From Mucor racemosus (lineage: Eukaryota; Mucoromycota; Mucoromycetes; Mucorales; Mucoraceae): DNA of 64,000 nucleotides. This document shows, piece after piece, positions 22,538 through 35,321 of the stretch. The DNA is taken from the NCBI GenBank assembly GCA_027405735.1, contig JAPEHQ010000010.1, positions 2,108,001 to 2,172,000 of the forward strand, written 5' to 3'. Under the pieces are notes generated by a model. It searched no databases. It was not told the DNA's origin and saw only the letters and a list, made by a program, of their open reading frames with translations. Position 1 is the stretch's first letter; the number at the start of each line of letters is the position of its first letter. The position numbers and the translations under genes were made by a program.

Positions 22538-24026
22538 ATGAAATCGACTCTTTTTTGTCTAGCAGCAATTGCACAAATTGTTTTATCATCAGTTTCAGCA
22601 GAGCCAATTCAAAGAATTCCTCTTTATTATCAAAAGAGGACATCTGGTTCAGATTTTATTTCTGCTGATGCTATAGATCTTAAAAATGGAATGCTTGGTG
22701 GTGTAGTACAAATCGGCAATCCACCTCAAAATCTCACCATGGCATTTGATACCTCTACTGGCTTTTCTTGGGTTCGTGGTACTCAATGTGGTACTGAAAA
22801 TTGTCAAGGTCGTAATGCTTTTGATTCAAGAAACTCTACTACAATTGTCTCTACAGGCCAATCTTTTATCATGGATTACGGTGAAGGTATTGTTCATACT
22901 ACAATTTATTTGGATACCTTTCGTTTTGCTGGTTTGACAGTCAAAAATATGCCTTTTGGTGGTGCTTATGAAATGGAAGGCTTTAACTATGGTTTCGATG
23001 GTTATCTTGGTCTTGGTCGAAATGTCAATTTAAACATCTCTTCTACAGTCAATGCAAAGCGTGATGTTTCTGCTTCTGGATTTGTCCCCAATGCTTTCCA
23101 ACAAAGTTCAGGTTTATCCAGTGCTCAATTTGGTATGTATACTACTACAACTGGCAGTGGTTTCTCTGATTCCGGTAGCACTGTTACTTCAAATGTTGCT
23201 ATGACTAGTGATGTAACCTCTGGTGGCTATGGTGTTGTTACACCTGGTGGTTACGGTGTTGTCAAGCGTTCATCATCAAACGATGAGCCTGCTGGTTATC
23301 TTGTTATTGGTAAATACATTTACCCCCTTTTTTTCAGTTTCTTTATATTCTCTCCCTTAAAAATTATGATATTTTTAGATACTTTTCATTGATACTAACT
23401 TATTTTTTTTAATCATTCGATTTTTCATTAAATAGGTGGTGTTGACAGCAACGCCATAAAGGGCGATTTGTATCACATTGATGTAGATGATAATGATGAT
23501 AATGAGTCTGGAAACTGGGCTGTTTCTGTCAATTCCGTCAAATTCGAAGATGATCTTTGTTTTAACGTTAGTAAAAAAGCAAAGGCCGTGCTTAGCTCAT
23601 CTACTGATGTTATTGGTTTGCCTAATGCTCAAGGTATAAATATAAATAATTAATAGATCAAATAGATTGCTGATTATATTCATAGCTGACGAATTCCAAA
23701 AGCATTGGTATGCTGAATATGATAAACCTGATAACACATTCAAGGTTCCCTGTTGTATGATGGATTATCTTACTCCATTCAAGATTGAACTCGGTTCGAT
23801 TAAAGCTACTATTCCTCCTCAATATTGGAGTCATCCTCGCAAGGTTACTTCTTGTTGTGAAATGTGCCGTACCCATATTGGTAAAAGTGAATCTGACACT
23901 GACTACATTATTGGTTCTGCTTTTACCAACGCCTTTTATACACAATTTGATACTGAAAAAAATAGAATCAGTTTAGCAATGAAGAAGAATCACATCAAGG
24001 ATGGTCTCAAGCTTTGCGAAGCTTAA
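22538..24026 (+). CDS. Secreted pepsin-family protein lacking the second catalytic aspartate
   Basis: Three exons (22538-23309, 23436-23633, 23686-24026) give 436 aa. A signal peptide spans residues 1-21 (cut after SVSA) and a possible Kex2 site QKR lies at 32-34. The A1 fold is recognisable: QIGNPPQNLTMAFDTS with Asp71 in the first active-site motif (DTS, not DTG), the flap DYGEG, GFDGYLGLGR, and near the end IIGSAFTNAFYTQFDTEKNR. The second motif, normally (A)(I/V)VD(T/S)GTS, reads AVLSSSTDVIGLP, so Ser311 stands where Asp should be. The protein is therefore predicted to be catalytically dead. A Ser/Gly/Thr-rich loop with two KR sites occupies about 165-250. Roles such as binding or decoy are inference only. 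Confidence 0.88.
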
Positions 24027-26196
24027 ATAGTTTCATTTGATACATAAAAAAACAATTCTATATATATTTTATACGCTTCAAATTCTATATTTTTTTCTTA
24101 TATACACTGTCCTCGTTTTTTTCCTTTTTTTTTTTTAATATGATCATTTTCTCTCTCTTTCTCCTTCTTTTAGTGTTTGGCTTGACCCCCACAAACAACA
24201 ATCGATATTGTTTGTTGTTATTTAGAAAAATATTCCTTTTGTAAAAGTAGCATTAGTCTTACCATTCAGTATTAATAACAAAGAATTGAGAATTACCATT
24301 AAAGCGTAAACAGAAACTTGCCTTTTTCAGCCTAAATGTTTCTGTGAAATATATTTATTAAAAATAGATTGTCTATTATTGATCAATTATTGTAGGGTGA
24401 TGTTGCTCAATTATCAATCATTCGCGTTTTCTGATTAAACCTTCAACTTAGTTAAACGGATGTGATGCCGCTTCTTGATGCTATTTGGTTACTAAAGATC
24501 AGATTTCCGGACACTTCTGATTTGAACAATTAAACTTAATATGTCTTTTAGCTTTTTAAGATATATAATTATTAAGAAAATGTGCTAGGAAAATTGCAAA
24601 CGAGATAAAAAGATGTATATTGGATTCTAAATAAAAGCCTGCGAACTCAAAGTTGCATGATTTATAAATCAGAGTGCGCCATCTTTTCTATAAGTAACTC
24701 TTCGGAGAAAAGTTTAAAAAACATAAGCCTGGCATTATAAGAGATATGTAAAACAGCTATAGTAGACTATCTACTCAGATAGGTTCTTTATATCTCGAAG
24801 AACGTTCGAAAATAGGTGAAGTTTTCAATTTTTTCACTTTTAAAAAGGGCAGGTTTATTTTTACTTTTTTCCATTGGATAACAACAACAAAAAAAAAAAT
24901 TGTGAATACATTTGAGATGCTTAAATTAAACATGAATCTTTTTTAATTGAGTTACCAGTCATCACGAGCTAGAATAAATCCTTTAAAGATATGGCTTTGA
25001 GTTTTCACTGCTTAAAAGTCAGAACTTTAATCCATCTTTCCCAAGCGAAAATTCAAGATACAATATTACCTTTATAATAAAACTGACTTGTTTTTTTATT
25101 GTTCTTTAACATGTTTGAGTATCAAATTTTTTTTTGGGAATTTGTTTTTACTATTTTTTTTGACCTTATATCGTAGATTCCAAAATGCTCATTGTATGAA
25201 GTAGCGCTTTTTAATGTTTACAATATAACTCTGATCAGTACCTACCTACTCCATTTTGTCTTTCCTAAAAATATTTATTTTTGGTAGAGAAATCCATAAA
25301 AATGCGTAAAAAAATGTGTACTCAATTTCAGGGCCCATTTGAACGAGCAATCACTCATGATTTGAAATTTGAACTCCCGAAAATTGCAAAATGCTTGATT
25401 TCTCGATGAAAAATGTAGCTACAAGGCTCAAAATTATTTCAATCTATAGATAATAACACTATCTATTATTTTGAAAAATTTAATTTTAATTATATATATG
25501 AATTTCAAGATGTATAGCTTAAAAACCTTAAAAATTCCAACTGAATTTTTCGCAAAATTTTGCAAGAAATTTTTCTTTAAAAAGCATATATTTCGACGTA
25601 AAATTTAATTTTACATATAAAACATTTAAATAGCTGGCTTGATCTACTATGAATTCTGATGAATTAGCGAACATTTTAAATTTTATGATCATTTTACGAG
25701 ACTTGGCACATTTGATACTTCAAACTCAGCAGTTCAAGCTATGAAATGAACATTTTGATTTTCTCGATGAAAAATCAATGTTTTCCTGTAAAACAAAAGG
25801 AATATAATGGATTTCATCTAGTTGTATCTTATAAATATGATAATATTTTTATATATGGTCTATAATATATGATAAATAGACAAACAATTGGTTTGTTTCA
25901 TGCCAATTCCGACAATAGTCAAATGGAATGTGACATTATCATGGTAATATAGCCATCAAGAGCTTTTTGAGACTAGTTGCGCTTATAATGTATACAAATA
26001 CAATTGATCTACGTTGATTTGTACTGACATCTAATACAGATTTGACATTTGGCAACTTGTATAAAAGTGTAATATACATTTTTGACGTCACTTTGTAACT
26101 GCGGAAATTCAATGGTATACAATGTTGTACGCGTTTTCCAATCTTCCCTTCTCTTTTGTTTTTTTTCTCCATTCAATTATATCAAATAAAATAATC
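24027..26196. other. Intergenic DNA with a probable diverged R2 copy
   Basis: No gene found. From about 24900 to 25830 the order of landmarks follows R2 (ATAATAAAACTGACTTG, a gTAGAtTcCAAAATgcTc block, GTAGAGAAATCCATAAAAAT), but identity is low. It is probably an old member of the R2 family in the same orientation. Confidence 0.4.
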
Positions 26197-26853
<657 letters not shown>

Positions 26854-26929
26854 ATTATATACCCCCATTGTATAACTTTTTTTATAATTTCAAACCGATC
26901 AAAAAAGAATAAAATCGCACAATTTTTTT

Positions 26930-27597
26930 TTATTTGAACATTCTAAGATATGCTAAAAATAATGCACCAGCACCAGTCATTGTACCTATCATATATTGCA
27001 TGATTTGAAATTTGATAGCTTCCATTTGAGTTCTTAAACCAGAAATTTCACTTTCAATTCTAGTGTCTGTTTCTTTGATTTTGATTTCTTGCGCACTTGC
27101 TTCATCTCGCACTCTTCCTTTTTCCAAATTTAAATCTAATCGCACATCTGCTTGTGTTCTAGTAACTTCCTCTCTTAATTTCTGCTTTAATTTCTCCAGT
27201 TCGCTTTCTAATCTATCGTTTTCTGTCTTCATCATTGTAAAATCAGTTCTTTCAATCAATTGTACCTCAGATTTGAGTTTTGCAAAATCAACTTTATATG
27301 CATAAATAGTCTTTTTACAAGTTTTATCGTTGGTATCTACTACAAATGAACTTCAATCGATTACTTTACCTTTTCTCTTTCTGCTTTAGACACCATCATT
27401 TTATTCAGATCCATCATACTTTCTGATATAACTCTTTGTAGTGAACTCATAATAGCTTCGCTTTGTTGTCTTGAAAATCCTTCCTTTTCTAATCGTTCGA
27501 CAAACTTAAAAGTATCAAAATAATTCTGTCTTGAAAACGTACTGGTATGAAACTTGTTGGAAATACATTTTAATTTGTTGGTTAAACGAAATGCCAT
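26930..27597 (-). CDS. Mitochondrial coiled-coil protein, MCUR1/CCDC90 family (DUF1640)
   Basis: Two exons (27597-27370, 27310-26930) give 202 aa. The N-terminus is basic and Ser/Thr-rich with FHTST, as expected for a mitochondrial presequence. The family core follows: FVERLEKEGFSRQQSEAIM, then YKVDFAKLKSEVQLIERTDF. A long heptad-rich coiled coil (about 110-175) precedes a C-terminal membrane helix around YMIGTMTGAGALFLAYL. Animal members regulate the mitochondrial calcium uniporter, while fungal members (FMP32-type) are linked to respiratory-chain assembly; which applies here is unknown. The intron acceptor GTAAAAAG was chosen because it is the one that keeps phase. Confidence 0.9.
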
Positions 27598-27714
27598 AAT
27601 GAAATTGTAATAATTTTTTGAAAAAAAAAAAAAAAGAAAAAAGTATATTATTGTGAAAACAAGAAAATAAAAAAGGCACTATAATAATTAAATACACGTG
27701 AGGCTAAATGATTA

Positions 27715-28360
27715 TTACCAAATGCCTGTATTGCTCCAATCATAGCCATGTTTTGATGGAGGTGGCCTTAACGATAATGGCAAATCTTTTATTTTCCAGC
27801 CAGAAGGTAGTTTATATCTTTGTGTCGGTAACGTAGGCTTAGGTGTAGTAGTATTATTCATGATGGCTTCTTGCTGTTGTAGTTCAAACCATTGAATAAG
27901 TTCAGGGGGATAAATTGGTTGGCCTAATGTGATAAAAAAAAAAAAAGTTACATTCTACATGAAACACTAGAAAATCCATATTTATATAAAAAATAATACC
28001 TGATGAAGGATCATACGTAATATGGCTATATTTACATAATAATCCGTATTCACAATATCCGTATTGCTCAAAATGTCTGCATGGTGGTTTATTTGCTTGT
28101 TCTTGTAAAAATACATTCGGATCTATGGGTATAATTTACGTGAATTTCAAGTTTAGCACCATCATTAAATGGTTTACCTTTATACCAATCATAATGTAAT
28201 TTACGGTTATTCATGTGTAATGTGCCTTCATTATGATTCCTTCTGTTGGTTACATTATCCGGAAATGTGCATTGACAGAAATCACAAAAATCTAGCCATA
28301 AAATGTTTAGTTGAATTTCCTATTTTTTTTCCCAACTCTAAATTTACAATTTCTAGGCAT
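27715..28360 (-). CDS. ZMAT5: U11/U12 snRNP 20-kDa-like protein (ZMAT5 family)
   Basis: Minor-spliceosome protein. Four exons (28360-28348, 28291-28178, 28122-28000, 27923-27715) give 152 aa against about 170 in human. A U1C-type matrin zinc finger comes first: YFCDFCQCTF with downstream His in RRNHNEGTLH. It is followed by the CCCH finger PCRHFEQYGYCEYGLLCKYSH, the combination diagnostic of this family. The C-terminus is Pro-rich and ends in WSNTGIW. Exon 1 codes only 13 nt; that start was chosen because MPRN splices in phase to YFCDFC and matches the family's short N-terminus. Presence of this gene fits the U12-type intron found in DIS3L in this window. Confidence 0.88.
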
Positions 28361-28807
28361 TTTTTATGCAGTGATTCTTGAGGGAAAAAAAAAAAAAGAA
28401 TAAATGGCAAAAAATGAATGGGGTTGATGATATTTATTGTTTAAAAAATTTTTTTTTTCTTGCAAGGTTTGAATGTAGAAATACATTTTTGTTTATACAA
28501 AATCAAGCATCTCGAAATGTTGAAAATGTTTCTCTTTCATGTTGTAAATGTATTTTCTTTCTTCTTGATGCTTTTCATAACAATAAATTCAAGAATCCTT
28601 AGTATTTTATAATCTTTCATAGCACGTGAAAGGATGGTTTATCAAGTCAGGTTTCACATGGCAAACGGGGTCCTCCTTACATTTCGTTTGATTCACACCA
28701 AAAAAAAAAAAAAAAAAAAAAATCCCATATATTTATAATGAATCTCCCCAAAAAAACAGTTTCTTCCCTTCTTCTTTTCTTTGAACCCAACATTTTAATA
28801 TCACAAA
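28361..28807. promoter_or_regulatory. Divergent promoter region ZMAT5 / OPI1
   Basis: The 447 bp between the two divergent start codons hold an A20-plus tract near 28701-28721 and a pyrimidine-rich stretch just before the OPI1 ATG. No specific factor site can be assigned. Confidence 0.4.
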
Positions 28808-30345
28808 ATGACCCACAACACATCATCGCCAATGTCAATTACACAGCTTGTACATTCAGATATAAATGATATAGAAGATCCAGACGTAAAAATTGCAGCG
28901 GAAGTATTAGGCGATATGGCAAGATTATCTTCAATGAAAAAGGAAGTTATTACTTTGCCTCCATTGTCAACTCCTTCTACAACACCTAGTTCACCTTTAC
29001 CTACACCAACAACTTCATCATTTTCAATCGATCAACGTCTATCCTTCTCTAGTGAATCTACAATGGATGAAGATCAATATCAAAGACATCAACAACAACA
29101 ACAAAATTTTATACATAGAGTTTCCAACATTCCACTTGTTAATTCAGCATTAAAAGCATACGAAAGTTCAAAAAACTCTAGCAGCGTCATGAAATATGGT
29201 GCTGAAATGGTTGAATCCTTTGCTGCTCCCATTTACGATAAATTTGGAAAACATGCCTTATCGGGAGTAGATGAATGGGGATGTAAGCAATTAGACAAGG
29301 TAATTCGTTTTTCTATAATTTATATAAAATAGATAGATATTAAAATCATTTGCCATCAATAGCTCGAAGAAAGATACCCTAAATATGTAGTTTCAAATGA
29401 TAATAATGAACCAATTGCTGAAGAAGATGAAGACGACGATGATGCTAAATCTGCTACATTTGCTCTTTCTCGTGCTACCTTGATTGACGACGAAGGAATT
29501 CGCAAAAGAAGAGACTCTCGTGATGAAACATCAAAACATCATAAATCTAAATCTCGCAATACTTCTCGATCTACATCACCCCACAGACCATCTTCATTAT
29601 CTCATGGCATTACTAAACATACTCCTAATCGTCATCGCCAACAACCACTTGTTCGTAGCAAATGGCATCAAATTGTAATGCATGCTTCATCTGCAGCTGG
29701 TACAACAGCAGCAGTTATTAGTGAAGAAAGTATGAAATGCTTGAAATATTGTCTTAATTGGTTACAGGTATGCTTTATTATGTGATTTAATAGAAACCCC
29801 AACCAACTTTTTTTTTTCCTTTTTCCTTCTTCTTTTAGTATGCTTCACAACATATTGATCAGCAGATGAATTTACTTCGAGAATTTTTAGTTTCTTTAGC
29901 ATCAAATAGTAAAGAAATTACACCTGATGAAAATACAACAATAGTAGCGAACATTAAAAAAGAAATTGTTGATACACTTCGTAAAGTAGTTCAAGTTGTC
30001 AGTAAATATGCTGGTTCTGGTTTACCTGAACAAGCTAAAGCATCTGTTCGTGGATTTATTTTAGCATTACCTACTCGTTGGGCTATATTAAATTCAACAA
30101 CTAATAGCCCTACTGCATCTCCTTCCATGGGACCTGTAACCGCACATGAAACATCAATGAAATTATTAAATTTTGGTGGTGAATCTGTTGAAATGATCAA
30201 TTCTGTCTCTCATGTGTTTTCTGATACAATTGAACGGGCTGAATTATGGTTAAGCCGTTTGCGTGTTGTTGGTGTAGCTGGTAACAAAAGAAATCTTCAA
30301 CCAACAATAACTGAATCATCAGCAGAACAAATGGATTTGAATTAA
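28808..30345 (+). CDS. OPI1: Opi1-family transcriptional regulator
   Basis: In yeasts Opi1 senses phosphatidic acid at the ER and represses phospholipid genes. Three exons (28808-29299, 29363-29767, 29839-30345) give 467 aa. Family signatures are DVKIAAEVLGDMARLSS near the N-terminus, FIHRVSNIPLVNSALKAYE, MKYGAEMVESF and DEWGCKQLDKLEERYP. A central acidic stretch (EEDEDDDD) is followed by a basic Ser/Arg/His-rich linker that could bind acidic lipid and DNA-associated partners. The C-terminal half (HQIVMHASSAAGTTAAVISE and onward) is the helical region shared by filamentous-fungal members. Whether it represses the same genes here is unknown. Confidence 0.88.
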
Positions 30346-31433
30346 AACTTATATATTATAACAATTATACCACTACATAAACTCCTTGACAAAATTTTAC
30401 ACTGCATTCCATTCCTTTCTTTATATTTCTTTTCTTTTCTTTTCTTTTGTATCAATCATTCTCTCAAATATAAATATAAATATAAACATAAATATATATA
30501 AGATAATAAATATTTCCTACTTTTACCTCTCTTTGATATCATGGCATAAAAATAGTAAATCAAAACATGCTTCGATTGCGGGCATTAACAGTTGATTATC
30601 ACTCAAATTTTGTACCTTTTTTTGTTTCTCTTTCACCGATCATACATACATACATACATACATACATACATACACACATGAGTCGTTGAAACATGAATAG
30701 AAAGTGCTTTTGCCTTGATTTTATTTGAACACGATGTTGTGTAACTGTTCCATTGATTTATTTTTATAAGCATGTGCTTATTCCGCGAAAAAAACCGGCA
30801 TTTGGCCAAAATGTGCCACCACTATTACGATCAAATTTCGATTTACTCCGCATAGATTTTCTAATTTTAAAGTATTCTCATACATGCTTGAATGCATTTT
30901 ATACACATTATAAACCATTGGAAATAAAACTACACATCTCAGCTTCATGTCAGTATTTTTGTTTCCGTAATACAATGTGTTTTTATAAAGTAGTAATGAA
31001 TCTATCAAGATGTATTGGAAACCTTGAGTAATTGATGAAAGTTTAAAATAGTTTCAGTTAAAAGAAACAAGGCTTGGGGACATGAGTACATGTCGATTGT
31101 GGTGTATGACAAACGTACAGATTGCGTAAAGGTTATGTTTATTTGAAAGTATTCAGCATTTAGTATCATTTACTGAAACTTATTAGCAATTTAACGTGTT
31201 TTTTTTTGCTAAAGCTTAAAGATCCCCGACAATACTAAATACTACAAATCTGTCAAGATAACACACTACATTTTACTAACATCATACACGCAAACAATTG
31301 GTAAAGGGATACAGAAATATAATTATCAGGTATATATACAAATTTATATAGCAATTATTTATTAATTTATTTTATAATTAAACTATATAGAAAGGGAAAA
31401 AAATTACAGACAAGAGATACATGATTAATGTAT
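30346..31433. other. Intergenic DNA between convergent OPI1 and RPL7
   Basis: Contains a (TTTTC)n run near 30428-30447 and a (CATA)n microsatellite at 30641-30674. Overlapping frames on both strands at 30753-31031 look like chance frames. Confidence 0.5.
30641..30674. repeat. (CATA)n microsatellite
   Basis: About eight tandem CATA units in the OPI1-RPL7 spacer. Confidence 0.9.
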
Positions 31434-32885
31434 TTAGTTCATGGATTGAACCAAGTTGTTAATGAAAGCTTCACGGTTACCGGTATCACCACCTTCAACA
31501 TAGTTAAGGAACTTACGTTCTCTCCACATGTTGTTGGGGTTAGAGAGCTTGAAGGGCCAAAGGAAGTTGGAAGCTTCCTTGAAGTGAGGACCGACAGTAG
31601 AGATCTCGTGGATAAGATCTTCAACACAGATAATGTTGTACTTGCCGAGGGACTTTTCGATAACAGAGTTATCAGAGATAGGAATACGTTGCTTGTTAAC
31701 CTTGGCATATCCACGCTTGTAGATCAAACCACGGATGGTCTTCAAGTTGGGATAACCGTAGGTAACATAAGGTTGGATCAATTGAAGCATCTCAGAGGTA
31801 GCCTTGTTAAGACGAACAAAGACACCATTGTTGATTTGCAAAAGACGCAAAAGTTGAAGAACCTTACGAGGCTTGGGAGCAATGTTGTTGATACCACGAA
31901 TACGAACAACAAAGACAAGCTTCTCTTGGGCAGGAACGTAGTAGTTACCTTGAGCCTTAGCTTGACGACGAAGACGGATCTCATTCTTGGCGGCAGCCTT
32001 GTATTCAGCATCATACTTGGCAGCACGCTTGAAAAGTTCACGTCTCTTAGAGAGCTTAGCCTATAATGTTGAAATATTGATTAGTAAAAGTGGTACATAA
32101 ATCAAATAAAAAAGACAATTTATAGAAAGAAAAAAGAATGCAAATCAGCCCCGAAAGATGGTTAACAGATAGGCATCATCGAGTGCAATCTAGCCAAAAA
32201 AAGTGGGCGGTACCCAAATCATCATACTTGCAATTCTTGATCTTTCTTACATTGTTCTTTATATATTTCAAAAAAGATAATTACCTTACGGAGCTCAACC
32301 TTTTGAGCAGCAGCCTTAGCAGTAGCATCGGCATCAGTCTTTCTCTTCTTCAAGAGAGTCTCGGGGACAAGAATGTCATCAGCAGTAGGGACGTTGCTAT
32401 TAAATTAGAAAAAAAAAGGTAAAACAAGGTTAATGGATAAATTTCCAATAACATTTTTATATTATAATTCGTTTTAACCCAAGCAAAAGCGATAATTGTA
32501 AATGACAAACAATAAATTTAATAATGTACAAACATAAAATGCAAGTAGATTACAAGACCTTTTAAATCAATCAAGATATAAAAGTGGGTTGTATTAATAA
32601 ATACATAAGCAGTTGCATGTCACCTAGAAAGAACCCAGAGTGGGTTCCTAGATGTAAACCATGAACATGATAAATTTAAGGATGTAGAAGTTTTAACAAA
32701 AAAACGACTGAATCCCAACTCCTTCAAAAAACTCCAGGATAGTGTCAATATCCAGTATAATAGAGATGAAGATGAAAAATTTTAAATAGACAAAATGTAC
32801 TTGTGGTACAGTTTTGCATATTTGAGCGCTCCTGAATGGATTTTCTTTCTGTCAAAAGAAGAGAAAAAACTTACTAGGCAACCAT
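31434..32885 (-). CDS. RPL7: 60S ribosomal protein L7 (uL30)
   Basis: Three exons (32885-32875, 32396-32285, 32060-31434) give 249 aa, the usual size. Signatures are [10 protein letters not shown], the basic helix [73 protein letters not shown] and [17 protein letters not shown]. Codon use is strongly biased (C-ending, highly expressed type), unlike neighbours. Exon 1 has only 11 coding nt (MVA plus two bases) and is followed by a 478-bp intron, by far the longest intron recognised here. A long first intron after a tiny exon is common in fungal ribosomal protein genes. Confidence 0.97.
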
Positions 32886-34241
32886 GTTTACGTGTATAAA
32901 ATAAAAGAGAGAGAAAAAAGAAATGGAAAAAGAGAAATTTGCACATGGTTGCTAAATATTCAAAAATTTTCGTGAAAAATTTTCTTCTAGGCAGTCCTTT
33001 TGACGTGACCTTTCAAAGTGTTGGGTTCGGGTAAATGGAAGGGACGTATTTGAATAGGTATTTTGAGTGGAGATCTTATACCGTGCCCCAGGAATCCGCT
33101 GAGGAAGAAGCTCCATCAGCAGGCAGTCCACCGTATTAATATATTTAAAGATTTTTTATTAAAAATTAAATCAATTTTATTAGATAGTTTTTTTAGCAAA
33201 ATTATAGCCAAACATATATAGATTACTGCTCCATTTTTATCTACACCGATAATTAAGCAGTAATTTACTTTTATTAGAACTGCTTTTTCGTCTGAAAGAG
33301 TGATTTTGAAGTGAAACAAATTTAAATACCGACAAAATCAGGATTGCCAGAACCAAAAAAAAATGTCATTTTTGAAAAAATTAATTTTCTATCGCATATT
33401 TCTCAAAGATCTACTATGCAAATCAACAAAGCGTAATAAACGTTGCAGATAGAACTTTTGATTTCGCGTCGAATGGTGGTATTATCTTAAAAGTATTTCA
33501 TCAAAGAATTGCACAATTTTAAAAAGTAAGATTTACAGTTTTTCGCCCAAAAGTCTGTTTTACGAATAATTACTAGCCAAATAAATGATTGTATATGAAG
33601 GGGCGAAAAATTCTGGTCATTTTGAGCTTAGGGGAGCTATAAGAAAAAATCTCATTTTTAGGGTCAAAATGTCGATAAACCAAAATCTACCAATTTTTGC
33701 CTGTAATCTGTAAGGGTTGAGAGGTCGATTTTGATCATGTTTTTCATCACCCCAAAAATCTAAGATAAAAATATAGAAGCAAGGTATTTGATCCAAGAAA
33801 CAGTTTTGACCAAATTTGAGCTTCGGATTTGTGCAAAAAGTGCATAAAACAATTCTTTAAAAATGCCACTTTTTGGATGATTTTAGCAGTTTTATGCATT
33901 ATTAAGGGCATAGTTTCTATAATATAGTCGTATTTGCGCATTTCAATTCATTCATTCGACCAACAAGTGATGAGTAATGTCAAGATTTCATCTTACTTTC
34001 TATTGAAACGCCTAATTTTTGTAGCCAAAGGTGACACATTATCTGTGTCCAGCTCACCTTTCAGGCGAAGAATCATAACATCTATTATTAATGTTATCAA
34101 ATGACATGTCTTTCTAACATGTCCCCAAGTATTCCCCACACACAATTGGAACATGTAACAATGCATTCAGCTTTATTTTTTCGATCTGTACATGTGTTTA
34201 GATAGGTTAGAATATGCCCAATTTATGTGATTCTCTCATTA
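32886..34241. other. Intergenic DNA, RPL7 promoter and repeat-like tract
   Basis: The first about 200 bp upstream of RPL7 should hold its promoter. From about 33330 to 33960 the DNA has the texture of the other dispersed noncoding repeats (blocks such as GGGTCAAAATGTCGATAAACC), but no second copy was found in this window. Confidence 0.4.
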
Positions 34242-35162
34242 CTATGATTCATCGTCAGGATTAACTGATTGTCGGTTATGGGTATCTCTAATATTATATG
34301 CTGTTAATGCCATTTTGATATTTTCCTCTATAATTATAATACAAAAATCGATTAGTCTTTCAAGAAATAATTAGTATATCCTTTTAATTTACCATAATTC
34401 ATGAGTTTATCTTTTGGTAAACATCCTAGATTTTGCAAAAATGTACGTTCTCCTCTTATCATCTCTAGCTGTAATTTATAACTCTGAAATTTATCGATTC
34501 TTACTTGATTTGCTTTCACTCTGTTTTTAATCATCATGGAAGTCTTTACAGGTTGTCTCCATCCTCGCACTCGTTTAAATTCGAATCCAATGGCATGCTT
34601 TGTTGTAATGGCTACTTGATATGGTTTTCGTTCGACTATTTTGCTTTGTTTTTGCTTTTTTGGTGCTTTCGGTAATGGTTTCTGGTATTTATGAGTACAT
34701 CTATCAATGTTATATCTATTTGAGGGTGTTACCTTTGGAGGTTTCTATTTGTGAATGTTAATTTTAATGGTATATAAAGTATATATTTATATAACTTACA
34801 ATGTATTTTTGAATGTATGCATTGACTTTTGACACAATTATCTGATCACCATTGTTTCCTTTGTCAAGATATTTCAATGTCTGCATGCTGCATTAGATGG
34901 CTGAAGCATGTGTGTCTGAAAAATTATACCTCTTCTGCTTCTGTTAAAACTGTCAATGTCTTTTTTCTTGACGTAATGTGTTTATTTGATTTGAATTTTT
35001 GACGAATTGCATTTTGTAAATCATCGTAAGGTTTACTTGATTTTAACAATGATTTATACAGCTCAAGAGTCTAAGTATTTTGTGAGCTTAATTTTATACT
35101 TTTTTCCTTCTTGATGTTCTATTTACTTTTAATCGTGTTTCTTGTACTAGAGATTTATACAT
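34242..35162 (-). CDS. LYR-motif protein, probably mitochondrial
   Basis: Six exons (35162-35127, 35070-34930, 34880-34800, 34744-34733, 34681-34393, 34327-34242) give 214 aa. The N-terminal 80 residues match a Complex1_LYR fold: TLELYKSLLKSSK (the LYR/LYK motif), RQKFKSNKHI and EAEETLKYLDKGNNGD. Members usually bind acyl carrier protein and assist assembly of Fe-S or respiratory complexes. The rest is a basic Lys/Pro linker and a segment with GFEFKRVRGWRQPVKT and RGERTFLQNLGCLP, which I cannot assign. Exon 4 is a 12-nt microexon (KPPK) with proper GT/AG borders; skipping it also keeps frame, so it could be alternative. The final exon was found only by splicing. Confidence 0.7.
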
Positions 35163-35321
35163 TCTTGTGAAAAAAAAAAAAAAAAAACGCAATAATAAAC
35201 AGAACAAGCAAGGGGAGAATTTACAAATACATTTGGGTTATTGCTGTGACCCTCTTTGTGAGAGAATGTTTGAAACAAGATACATATTTATTTGTAGTGA
35301 TATAGATATTTCTATATACAT

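Noticed and set aside
30753..31031. 92-codon plus frame and its antisense partner
   Set aside because: Opposed frames of similar length in noncoding spacer, no recognisable motif.
31428..32066. 212-codon plus-strand frame
   Set aside because: Antisense shadow of RPL7, caused by its biased codon use.
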